Origin: Bacteroidota bacterium
GTDB lineage: Bacteria; Bacteroidota; Bacteroidia; AKYH767-A; 2013-40CM-41-45
DNA: 64,000 nucleotides
NCBI GenBank assembly: GCA_016720655.1
Contig: JADKKE010000005.1
Span: 62,001-126,000, forward strand
Reading direction: 5' to 3'
A model generated the notes under the pieces. It was not told where the DNA came from. It saw only the letters and a program-made list of their open reading frames with translations, and did not search any database. The translations under genes were made by a program, and so were the position numbers. Below, in pieces: positions 36,476 to 43,932 of the stretch. Positions within the stretch are counted from its first letter, which is position 1. The number at the start of each line of letters is the position of its first letter.

Positions 36476-36637
36476 GGTTCAATGTTTAATGTTGTTCCGT
36501 GTTCAGAGTTCAAAGTTCCGTGTTCTGAATGTTTGCCCGTATATATCGAACCAATGTAGAATTCACTAACCCGTACCAACCACTAACAACTAACCACCAA
36601 CCACTAACAACTAACAACTAACCACTAATCACTATCC
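36461..36637. repeat. Heptamer arrays between hybrid kinase and HPt genes
   Basis: GTTCAAG, GTTTAAG, GTTCAAT, GTTTAAT units start within the last codons of the kinase and continue to about 36530 as GTTCCGT/GTTCAGA/GTTCAAA. A second family, ACTAACA/ACTAACC (on the other strand GTTAGTT/GTTAGTG), fills about 36564-36634 and stops just before the ATG of the HPt gene. Confidence 0.88.
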
Positions 36638-36979
36638 ATGGACCGCCAAAGCGACCTCACTTTCCTACGTACATTCACGGGAGGAAATCCTGACAAGATC
36701 AAAAAATATGTTTCGATGTTTTTGCAATTGTGTCCGACACAGTTGGCGACTATGAGTTCCCAACTGACGGAGCAGAATTATTCCGGTTTGCGTGCAACAG
36801 CACATGCGTTGAAACCCCAGATCACCTACATGGGAATCCGTCGCGGTGAGGAATTGATTAAAACGATCGAGAACAATGCAGGGAATAATGTTGAAGTGGA
36901 AAAGTTGCCTTCCATGCTGAACGAGTTCCAGACGGTTTGTAACCAGGCGATGGATGAACTGAAACTGGATATCGCCTGA
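36638..36979 (+). CDS. HPt phosphotransfer protein
   Basis: A 113-residue helical protein. The phospho-accepting His56 lies in ATAHALKPQITYMG, the standard HPt motif (AHxLKxxxxxxG). TGGNPDKIKKYVSMFL is the typical first helix. It has no other domain. It should shuttle phosphate from the second receiver of the upstream hybrid kinase to another regulator, most simply the membrane-anchored receiver downstream or the single-domain receiver at 34420. The 162-bp gap from the hybrid kinase is filled by repeats, so co-transcription is uncertain. Confidence 0.88.
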   Translation: MDRQSDLTFLRTFTGGNPDKIKKYVSMFLQLCPTQLATMSSQLTEQNYSGLRATAHALKPQITYMGIRRGEELIKTIENNAGNNVEVEKLPSMLNEFQTVCNQAMDELKLDIA

Positions 36980-37074
36980 TACCATGAAAAAGACAGATAA
37001 AGATCAGGTTCCCGAATCCGGCCTTTCTCTTCAAATATTCACATCGCCCTGTTAACCATTACTTTACAGCCAAA

Positions 37075-37104
37075 TTTGACAAAACAAAAATATTCCTACT
37101 TTTG
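37075..37104 (+). promoter_or_regulatory. Bacteroidota promoter of the anchored receiver gene
   Basis: TTTG (37075-37078) and TACTTTTG (37097-37104), 18 bp apart, match both boxes of the phylum's housekeeping promoter. Transcription would begin near 37111, which rules out an earlier TTG start at 37102 and fixes the ATG at 37123. Confidence 0.7.
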
Positions 37105-37122
37105 GGCAACCAATCGCCAACT

Positions 37123-37638
37123 ATGCAGCATATAAAGACTATTTTCATCGTAGATGATGACCCAACTCAGGCGATGATGCTTCAGGATTACCTGAGCAAA
37201 TATTCGACCTTTTCGGTACATATTTTTAATTCAGGAGAAGAGAGTCTGAAGAACTTTTCTCTGGACCCGCAAATCGTTTTCCTGGATTATAATTTCGACA
37301 AAGCCGGAAAGGATGCAATGAATGGAGTTGAGATTCTTAAGGAAATCAAAGCCGCACATCCGAAAGTTGAGGTTGTGATGTTCAGCGGACAAGATAAAAT
37401 TGAAGTGGCGGTGAATACGATGAAATACGGAGCGTTTGATTACATTGTAAAGAGCGAAAGCGCTTTCCACCGTTCTGAGAACGTTATCTTTAATTTGATC
37501 AAAAGGATGAAATTACAAGGGGAAGCGAATATGTATAAGAAACTAACCATTTCTTTCGGTATTGCTTTGTTGGCGATGGTTATCCTGGTAATCTGGCTTT
37601 ATAAAACCGGATTGATCAGTAAAAATCCGGGTTGGATG
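37123..37638 (+). CDS. Response regulator receiver with C-terminal membrane anchor
   Basis: A 172-residue protein: a receiver domain (about 5-130) with acidic pocket VDDDP, Asp55 in FLDYNFD, Ser in FSGQD and Lys110 in IVKSE, followed by one strong hydrophobic helix (residues about 141-160, ISFGIALLAMVILVIWLY) and a short tail. There is no DNA-binding or enzyme domain. Receivers are normally soluble; a tail anchor would hold this one at the inner membrane with the receiver in the cytoplasm, where it could contact a membrane protein or trap phosphate locally. It has its own well-formed promoter and is followed by two hairpin terminators. The start ATG at 37123 is set by the promoter position; the stop is at 37639-37641. 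Confidence 0.85.
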
Positions 37639-37704
37639 TAAGACGTAATCGGGAGCTATTCATTGAGGAATGGTTCCCATTCACAAAATTTATTATCAAC
37701 ACAA

Positions 37705-37750
37705 AACAGATTGATTCACAAATTGTTCTTGTACATCAATCTGTTTTTTT
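37705..37750 (+). terminator. Intrinsic terminator after the anchored receiver gene
   Basis: Arms AACAGATTGAT and ATCAATCTGTT (11 bp) around a 19-nt loop, followed by a T-run. Confidence 0.75.
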
Positions 37751-37778
37751 CTGAATTCTGTTTCTAAATATTCCCGAC

Positions 37779-37803
37779 AACCCGCTACCATGGCGGGTTT
37801 TTT
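37779..37803 (+). terminator. Second hairpin terminator
   Basis: ACCCGC / GCGGGT stem with a 7-nt loop, followed by six T. It lies between the first terminator and the aminotransferase gene, so little read-through into that gene is expected. Confidence 0.7.
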
Positions 37804-37862
37804 AGTATCTTAGAGGAGGAAATCGATCCCGGTTTTTACTTTCCATCAGTGAATTAATTCGT

Positions 37863-39017
37863 ATGCCTTTCTACCCGAATCTTATCAAATCAAAATTACC
37901 CAAGGCAGGAACAACGATTTTCACAGTGATGTCGGCGCTCGCGAGCGAACAAAAAGCGATCAACCTTTCCCAGGGATTTCCAAATTTCGAAGCTTCCGAA
38001 GAACTGATATCACTGGTTTATCAGTACATGAAAAAAGGCTTCAATCAATATGCCCCGATGCAGGGAATATTGCCTCTCCGTGAACGGATAGCTGAAAAAA
38101 CTGAAAGCCTGTACGGTGCACAATACAATCCGGATACAGAAATCACAATCACCAGTGGTGGGACGCAGGCTATCTACACTGCGATTACAGCCATGGTGAG
38201 GGAAGGCGATGAAGTTGTGGTTCTTGAACCGGCATACGACAGCTATGTGCCCGCCATTGAACTGGCAGGCGGCGTACCTGTGTATGTTGCATTAAAATTT
38301 CCCGACTACACGATCGACTGGAACGCTGTAAAAAAAGTTATCAGTCAGCGTACGAAGATGATCCTGATCAACACACCGCACAATCCGTCAGGAACGGTGT
38401 GGACACAAAAGGACATGCAGGAACTTGAAAAAATCACCTCCCATTCTGAAATCACCATCGTGAGTGATGAAGTTTATGAACACATTTTATTTGACGGCTT
38501 GCGACATGAAAGTGTTATGCGCTATCCAAAATTAGCAGAAAGAAGTTTTGTTGTTTTTTCATTCGGCAAAACATACCACACTACCGGTTGGAAGATGGGC
38601 TATTGTCTGGCACCGGAAAAACTGATGATGGAATTCCGGCGTGTGCACCAGTTTGTTGTGTTTAGCAGCAACACCCCGATTCAATATGCTCTCGCAGATT
38701 TCATGGAGAATAAAAACTATCTGGAGCTTCCACAATTTTATCAGGAAAAAAGAGATTATTTCCTACGTCTCTTGGCGGGGTCGAAATTCAAATTCAAGCC
38801 CGCCACAGGTTCCTATTTCCAACTCCTCGATTACAGCGCAATTACCCGGGAAAAAGATACCGATTTTGCCGTACGACTCACGAAACAATTCAAAGTAGCT
38901 TCCATCCCGATCTCCTCGTTTTATCACGAACCGATCGACAATAAACTTCTGCGTTTTTGCTTTGCCAAAACAAATGAAACACTCGAAATGGCTGCTGAAC
39001 GGTTACAAAAAGTTTGA
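37863..39017 (+). CDS. Class I aminotransferase, methionine/glutamine-type (YbdL-like)
   Basis: A 384-residue PLP enzyme of fold type I. Lys236 in FSFGKTYHTTGWKMGY should carry the cofactor; NTPHNPSGTVW, VSDEVYEHILFDG and the C-terminal RFCFAKT (substrate carboxylate Arg) are present. The wording, especially INLSQGFPNF, FGKTYHTTGWK and YFQLLDYS, is that of YbdL-type methionine aminotransferases, which use aromatic and sulfur amino acids. The next gene is an omega-amidase, which removes the keto-amide made when glutamine is the amino donor. The pair fits a methionine-salvage transamination route in which 2-keto-4-methylthiobutyrate is converted to methionine. Substrate choice is inferred from similarity and context. 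Confidence 0.88.
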   Translation: MPFYPNLIKSKLPKAGTTIFTVMSALASEQKAINLSQGFPNFEASEELISLVYQYMKKGFNQYAPMQGILPLRERIAEKTESLYGAQYNPDTEITITSGGTQAIYTAITAMVREGDEVVVLEPAYDSYVPAIELAGGVPVYVALKFPDYTIDWNAVKKVISQRTKMILINTPHNPSGTVWTQKDMQELEKITSHSEITIVSDEVYEHILFDGLRHESVMRYPKLAERSFVVFSFGKTYHTTGWKMGYCLAPEKLMMEFRRVHQFVVFSSNTPIQYALADFMENKNYLELPQFYQEKRDYFLRLLAGSKFKFKPATGSYFQLLDYSAITREKDTDFAVRLTKQFKVASIPISSFYHEPIDNKLLRFCFAKTNETLEMAAERLQKV

Positions 39018-39173
39018 TTTTCTTTATCTGATCTGCTTTAAAAAAGCGAGGTGTTTCTATTTCATTCAATTGTCATAAAATCGAAGGACACATGGTTTTT
39101 TTGTACCTTGTGAACTAAACCATCTGCTTTTATTTTGATCCTGTTTGAAAACGGGAAAAATAATTTTCTGAAA

Positions 39174-39974
39174 ATGCCGAACACCCTATCCCCCACTTTG
39201 CGTGTGACGCTGATCCAATCGAATTTGCATTGGGAGTCGGTGGAAAAGAACATAGAACAATTTTCACTGAAAATAAAAGCAATCGAAGAACAGACTGACC
39301 TTATCCTTCTTCCGGAAATGTTCAGTACAGGATTCACTATGAATGCCTCCGCACATGCTGAAGCAATGGACGGCACCACGGTGCAATGGATGCGCAAAAT
39401 GGCATTTCAAAAACAAGCTGTTATTACAGGCAGTCTGATCATCGAAGAAGATAAAAAATATTACAATCGCCTCATCTGGATGCGACCTGACGGATCATTT
39501 AATCATTACGACAAAAGACATCTGTTCAGTCTCGCAGAAGAGCAAAATACTTATGTTGCAGGAAAACACCAGTGGATCATGGTTTGGAAAGGTTGGAAAA
39601 TTTACCCGCTTATCTGCTATGACCTTCGCTTTCCCGTTTGGGCGAGAAGAAAAAAAGACATGGATTATGATCTCCTCCTCTATGTCGCGAACTGGCCGGA
39701 ACCAAGAATTCAGGCATGGAATAACCTGCTGCCTGCGAGAGCAATCGAAAACCAATGCTATGTTGCCGGTTTAAATCGTGTAGGAACGGATGGTCATTCT
39801 TTTCAATACACAGGAGAATCAGCTGTGATTGATTTCAAAGGAACTCCATTGAGTCATTTTGAAACAAGCAATGAAAAAACAGAAACCGTCATTCTTGATA
39901 AAGAATCGCTCGAACAATTCCGAAAACATTTTGCTTTTGCCGATGATGCCGATGAATTCGAAATAAAACCTTGA
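39174..39974 (+). CDS. Omega-amidase (nitrilase superfamily, YafV-like)
   Basis: A 266-residue carbon-nitrogen hydrolase. The Glu-Lys-Cys triad is clear: Glu48 (LLPEMFSTGF), Lys114 (HYDKRHLF) and Cys148 (PLICYDLRFPVW). These phrases, along with NWPEPRIQAWNNLLPARAIEN, mark the YafV/NIT2-like omega-amidases that hydrolyse 2-oxoglutaramate (and the methionine analogue) to the oxo-acid and ammonia. The frame is open from 39135, but the ATG at 39174 (MPNTLSPTLRV) gives the usual N-terminus. It follows the aminotransferase by 157 bp on the same strand. Together they make glutamine transamination irreversible, which is a known pairing in bacteria. Confidence 0.9.
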   Translation: MPNTLSPTLRVTLIQSNLHWESVEKNIEQFSLKIKAIEEQTDLILLPEMFSTGFTMNASAHAEAMDGTTVQWMRKMAFQKQAVITGSLIIEEDKKYYNRLIWMRPDGSFNHYDKRHLFSLAEEQNTYVAGKHQWIMVWKGWKIYPLICYDLRFPVWARRKKDMDYDLLLYVANWPEPRIQAWNNLLPARAIENQCYVAGLNRVGTDGHSFQYTGESAVIDFKGTPLSHFETSNEKTETVILDKESLEQFRKHFAFADDADEFEIKP

Positions 39975-39999
39975 TACAATTAACACGCACATACAAGCA

Positions 40000-41733
40000 A
40001 TGAAAAAAAATATACTTGTGCTCCTTGTGGGATGCCTTCCCTTTCTTTCTTCTTCTCAAACTTCTCTCCACAAAATCAGTGAATCAGAAAAAATTCAAAT
40101 GCCGGATTATCTTCGGCAGGTTTCTCAATTCAGAACGGATGGAATTACCATTCCTCCGGTTGGTGCAGTGAGGGCTTCCGCTGAATGGGAAGAAATCGAC
40201 GCATTGATTGTTGCCTGGGTTTCATTTCCCGTAATTCTTAAAGACATCGTTCGTTATGCTCAGGATGAAACGGATGTATATATTGTTTGCACGGACTCAG
40301 CAACGGTCATCAATTATTTAACACTGAATGGAATTCCGCTTACACGTGTGCATTACATCATTGCTCCGTTCAACACGATCTGGTGCAGGGATTATGGTCC
40401 ATGGAATATTTATTCAGATGATGTTGATTCATTGGCTCTGATTGACTGGATTTATAACCGACCCCGACCAAAAGACGATACAGTGAATTCTTCAATTGAG
40501 AGATTCACCGGACTACCGATGTATCAGACAACAGTATCGCCATCGAATCTCATTCATACCGGAGGGAATTTTATGGCGGATGGTTTGGGGACAGGGTTTT
40601 CTTCGAATCTTGTAGTTAATGAAAACCCTACACACAGCATTGCAGAGATTGACACCATCATGAAACAGTTCATGGGTATTGACCGCTACATCAAAATGAA
40701 CGAGCTTCCTTATGATGGCATTCATCACATCGATATGCACATGAAATTACTCGATGAAGAAACGATCCTGATGGGGGAATATCCTGCAGGTGTTGCGGAT
40801 GGTCCGGGAATCGAAGCAAATTTGCAAACGGTTCTCAGCACTTACAATTCCCCATTCGGTACACCGTACAAAGTTGTTCGCATCCCAATGCCTCCGGATG
40901 CAACTGGAAACTACCCGAATGTTGGTGGAGATTACAGAACGTATGCAAATGCAGTTTTTGTAAACAAAACCATCCTCCTTCCAACCTATGCCCAACAATA
41001 CGATACTACCGCCTTGCGAATTTGGCAAGAAGCAATGCCCGGTTACAGAGTGATCGGAATCGACTGTAATTCCATCATCACAAATTTGGGTGCTATCCAT
41101 TGCATTACAAAAGAAGTAGCTGCAGCTGATCCTTTGCTGATTGTACATCAACCCTTGCGCGATACCTATGTAACGAGTACCAGCTATGGAATTGACGCGC
41201 GCATTCAGCATCGCTCCGGAATTGCCAATGCAACAATTTTATACCGGACCGATACTCTTCAGCCCTATTCTTCAGCGATCATGACGCTAACAAATCCGGG
41301 CAACAATACCTGGTCAGGAGCTATTCCCGCTCAATCTGCCGGAACAACAGTGTATTATTACATTGAAGTAAATGCAAATTCCGGAAAACATCAGGTTCGT
41401 CCATTGCCGGCACCTGCAGGATATTGGAAATTCAATGTGTTGCTAAATACAGGGATTTCAACTCTTCAGAAAAGCAATACCATCTTCCTCGGAACAGCTT
41501 ACCCAAATCCTGCTGAAGATGTTTTTGTAGTGCCTGTAAAAACTGATCGTACAACTCTTTGTTCGCTTGAATTGAAAAATATTTTAGGACAACATATTTT
41601 GTCAATATACAATGGATTTGTGCAAGGTGAACGGAGTTTCTTTGTCAATTCCGGTGAACTGAAAACCGGAATCTACATTATAGAATTGAAAACAGAGGAA
41701 ACAGTAATCAAGCAGAAAATTCTGATCAGGTAA
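40000..41733 (+). CDS. T9SS-secreted peptidylarginine deiminase-like protein
   Basis: A 577-residue exported enzyme of the agmatine/peptidylarginine deiminase superfamily. Signal peptide about 1-20; catalytic domain about 45-385; an Ig-like domain (about 390-480); and a type A T9SS sorting tail (LGTAYPNPAEDVF ... GIYIIELKTEETVIKQKILI). The active-site pattern is complete: Asp131 in WCRDYGPW, His243 and Asp245 in HHIDMHMK, and Cys368 in GAIHCITKE. Two arginines in YNRPRP (Arg154, Arg156) sit where Porphyromonas gingivalis PPAD has the pair that binds the C-terminal carboxylate of peptides. Catalytic domain, Ig domain and sorting tail in that order also match PPAD. I expect it to convert arginine in peptides (or free agmatine) to citrulline and release ammonia outside the cell. 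It starts 25 bp after the omega-amidase. Confidence 0.85.
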   Translation: MKKNILVLLVGCLPFLSSSQTSLHKISESEKIQMPDYLRQVSQFRTDGITIPPVGAVRASAEWEEIDALIVAWVSFPVILKDIVRYAQDETDVYIVCTDSATVINYLTLNGIPLTRVHYIIAPFNTIWCRDYGPWNIYSDDVDSLALIDWIYNRPRPKDDTVNSSIERFTGLPMYQTTVSPSNLIHTGGNFMADGLGTGFSSNLVVNENPTHSIAEIDTIMKQFMGIDRYIKMNELPYDGIHHIDMHMKLLDEETILMGEYPAGVADGPGIEANLQTVLSTYNSPFGTPYKVVRIPMPPDATGNYPNVGGDYRTYANAVFVNKTILLPTYAQQYDTTALRIWQEAMPGYRVIGIDCNSIITNLGAIHCITKEVAAADPLLIVHQPLRDTYVTSTSYGIDARIQHRSGIANATILYRTDTLQPYSSAIMTLTNPGNNTWSGAIPAQSAGTTVYYYIEVNANSGKHQVRPLPAPAGYWKFNVLLNTGISTLQKSNTIFLGTAYPNPAEDVFVVPVKTDRTTLCSLELKNILGQHILSIYNGFVQGERSFFVNSGELKTGIYIIELKTEETVIKQKILIR

Positions 41734-41831
41734 CAGCCTACGCTGCTTCCTTTTCAGACGGATTTTAAAATTCGAGGTGCTAAGCACTCAAGTTTTACGG
41801 CATAAATTCATCCTCGCAACAACGGCTCTGC

Positions 41832-42296
41832 TTAATCTTTGCCGGTTGTCTCAAGACTGCTTCCAATTTCAGAAAGCTCTTCCTCTGAAAAATTGAGTTG
41901 AATCAATTGAAACAAACGACGCTCCTCCTTCCGGATATGATCATCAAGTAAATTTCCAATTTTATCGATGTCGTCGTAAAGTGTCGGACCCGGCTTTGCT
42001 TCTTCAATCATGAAGCGGAGAGCGTTGTGTTCCCCTATCAATTCGTCGATAAGAACATCAATTTCTTCTGTGCGTCCGGTGATAATTGGGAAGAGAATGT
42101 TTTCCTCCTTGTCGAAGTGCGCTTTAATTTCATCCTGAAAACGCTGCTGAAGTAATTTAAGTTTACCTTCCGTTGTTCCCGGCATTCCACGGTATTGGGG
42201 GGTTTCTTTTTTCAGGATCATCGCGAGCAACAGGCTGGCCTGATGATCATGAGACAAAGGAATTAAAGCCGGATGACGTTTCAGTGGAGCATTCAT
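41832..42296 (-). CDS. Hemerythrin HHE-domain protein
   Basis: About 154 residues from the ATG at 42296 (MNAPLKRHPALIPLSHDHQ); the frame is open further upstream to 42374 but would overlap the neighbouring gene. It forms a four-helix bundle with the metal-ligand pattern of HHE cation-binding proteins: HDH near the start (SHDHQ), HFDKEENILFP in helix 2, GEHNALR in helix 3 and DDHIRKEERRLF in helix 4. Such proteins bind a di-iron centre and are linked to oxygen or nitric oxide sensing and iron-centre repair. It runs convergent with the deiminase gene and lies downstream of a serine hydrolase on the same strand (38 bp). Confidence 0.85.
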   Translation of the reverse strand: MNAPLKRHPALIPLSHDHQASLLLAMILKKETPQYRGMPGTTEGKLKLLQQRFQDEIKAHFDKEENILFPIITGRTEEIDVLIDELIGEHNALRFMIEEAKPGPTLYDDIDKIGNLLDDHIRKEERRLFQLIQLNFSEEELSEIGSSLETTGKD

Positions 42297-42334
42297 GGTA
42301 TCGCCTATTAAACTACGTGAAAATTGAAATTGAA

Positions 42335-43486
42335 TTAAAATTGTTTTGCAACTTGTTTCAATATAGAAATCCATTCTTCCTTCGCCCTGCTTACACCAAG
42401 TCTTACGATAATCAGATTTTTCTTTGGGTATACATAAATATACTGCCCGAGGTGTCCTACAGCGGAGAAATCACCATCCTCCTTTGATGCCAACCACCAT
42501 TGCCGGTTGTAATACCATTCGGCGCCGGGTTCAGTATTTATTGTCAGACTTTTCTTCACCCATTCAGCGGGTACAACCTGATCACCATTCCAGTTGCCTT
42601 TGTTCAGATACAATCTTCCAAACTTTGCAAAATCGCGGGCTTTGGCATTGATACAACAGAATGCTTTTTCCAGGCCATTGTTCTTTTTATCAATGCTCCA
42701 GCTTGCATCATATTCCATTCCCAAGGGTTGCCAGATTTTCTCATCAAGATATTCTGTCATGTGCTTACCCGTAGCACGCTCAAGAATCAATCCGAGTAAC
42801 TCTGTATTTACACTTTTATAATCAAAGCCCGTCATCGGCTCCTTCTCAATTTTCAATCGTGCGATACTTTTACGCAAAGTGCGACCATAATAAAAGGATG
42901 CTGCTCCGCTAAAAGGTGTATTGTAGCCTTCACCGAATTTCACACCGGAAGCCATTTGCAATAAATGATGAATTGTTACCTTATCCCAACCTTTCTTCCC
43001 TTTAAGTTCAGTGAGGTAATTAACAACAGGTTCATCTTCACTTTTGATTTTCCCTTCAGCAATAGCAATACCGATCAAAGCAGAAACATAGGACTTCGCC
43101 ATGGAAAAAGATGCAACAGGAGTACCTGCTTCATAATCCCGGAAATACCTTTCGTACATCAAAGTATCATTCCGGATGATCAGGAATGCAACTGTTGGCG
43201 ACTTCTCCAGAAATATCTTCATGTCCATCTTTTCATGGGCATAATTTTCTATGGTAATCCGCTTTTCTATCGCATCATTTTGCAGTGCTTCCGTAAAGTA
43301 AAATGGTGTTGCTGATTTGTGCAAAGGCCGGTTCGGGAATATTTTGTAATCGGTAACATCAGAAAAATTATACCAGACAAATCGACCAACTTTACAGCCC
43401 TGGAAAACAAAAACAATTGTCAATGAGAATAATAAAACAGTAAAATGTTTAGCCTTCCACCGGACAAATAATTTTTTCAGATTCAT
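42335..43486 (-). CDS. Lipoprotein serine hydrolase of the beta-lactamase class C family
   Basis: A 383-residue protein. The N-terminus has a basic region, a hydrophobic stretch and the lipobox VFQGC (Cys31), so it is likely a lipoprotein. The hydrolase domain has the three class C motifs: SMAK (Ser128, Lys131), YKSVN (Tyr223) and GHLGQ near residue 352. Members include esterases and D-aminopeptidases as well as true beta-lactamases; this one shows no sign of being a resistance enzyme. WDKVTIHHLLQMASGVKF and FAKFGRLYLNKGNW are typical of the family. The substrate is unknown. A second member of the same family lies about 450 bp away, divergently transcribed. Confidence 0.88.
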   Translation of the reverse strand: MNLKKLFVRWKAKHFTVLLFSLTIVFVFQGCKVGRFVWYNFSDVTDYKIFPNRPLHKSATPFYFTEALQNDAIEKRITIENYAHEKMDMKIFLEKSPTVAFLIIRNDTLMYERYFRDYEAGTPVASFSMAKSYVSALIGIAIAEGKIKSEDEPVVNYLTELKGKKGWDKVTIHHLLQMASGVKFGEGYNTPFSGAASFYYGRTLRKSIARLKIEKEPMTGFDYKSVNTELLGLILERATGKHMTEYLDEKIWQPLGMEYDASWSIDKKNNGLEKAFCCINAKARDFAKFGRLYLNKGNWNGDQVVPAEWVKKSLTINTEPGAEWYYNRQWWLASKEDGDFSAVGHLGQYIYVYPKKNLIIVRLGVSRAKEEWISILKQVAKQF

Positions 43487-43932
43487 TTTTAAGTTCTAAT
43501 TTTTTCGTAATTTTTTGAAATTGCGCGTGACAACAACACAGAGAATCAGGGATATGTTCAACGCTAAAGGTAAAATAAATTATGGAAATTGAGAATCAAG
43601 CGAAGATGCATTTTCAACAATTCCACTTCTTCATTTCAACAACGTCAATAATCATTCAAGTCCTAAATGCACGTCCTTAATGCATAAACAATCCCGGACT
43701 CAAGTTGAACTTTGCAGGTATCCAAATTTAATATCGTTCGGGGAATATAAATTACGGAGAAAAGGGTACAGCCAATTTGATGAAATGTTAAAAATGAGTT
43801 TAATTTTTAACTTATAAAATCAACAAGCTTTGGACCAATTCTTTAGCTTAGCAAGAGATATCCAATTCACAGATGATAATAAATTTCAGCCCGGAATCAG
43901 TTACGGTATTCACCAAATAAAATGAAAATGCT
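43487..43932. other. Divergent intergenic region between two serine hydrolase genes
   Basis: A 446-bp AT-rich gap. One hairpin, GTTAAAAAT / ATTTTTAAC (43787-43811, 9-bp stem, 7-nt loop), lies about 120 bp before the plus-strand gene. Nothing else is supported; no heptamer repeats occur here. Confidence 0.5.

Noticed and set aside
42297..42374. Longer N-terminus for the hemerythrin gene
   Set aside because: Starting at 42374 would overlap the upstream lipoprotein hydrolase by 40 bp and add residues unlike the family; the ATG at 42296 fits.
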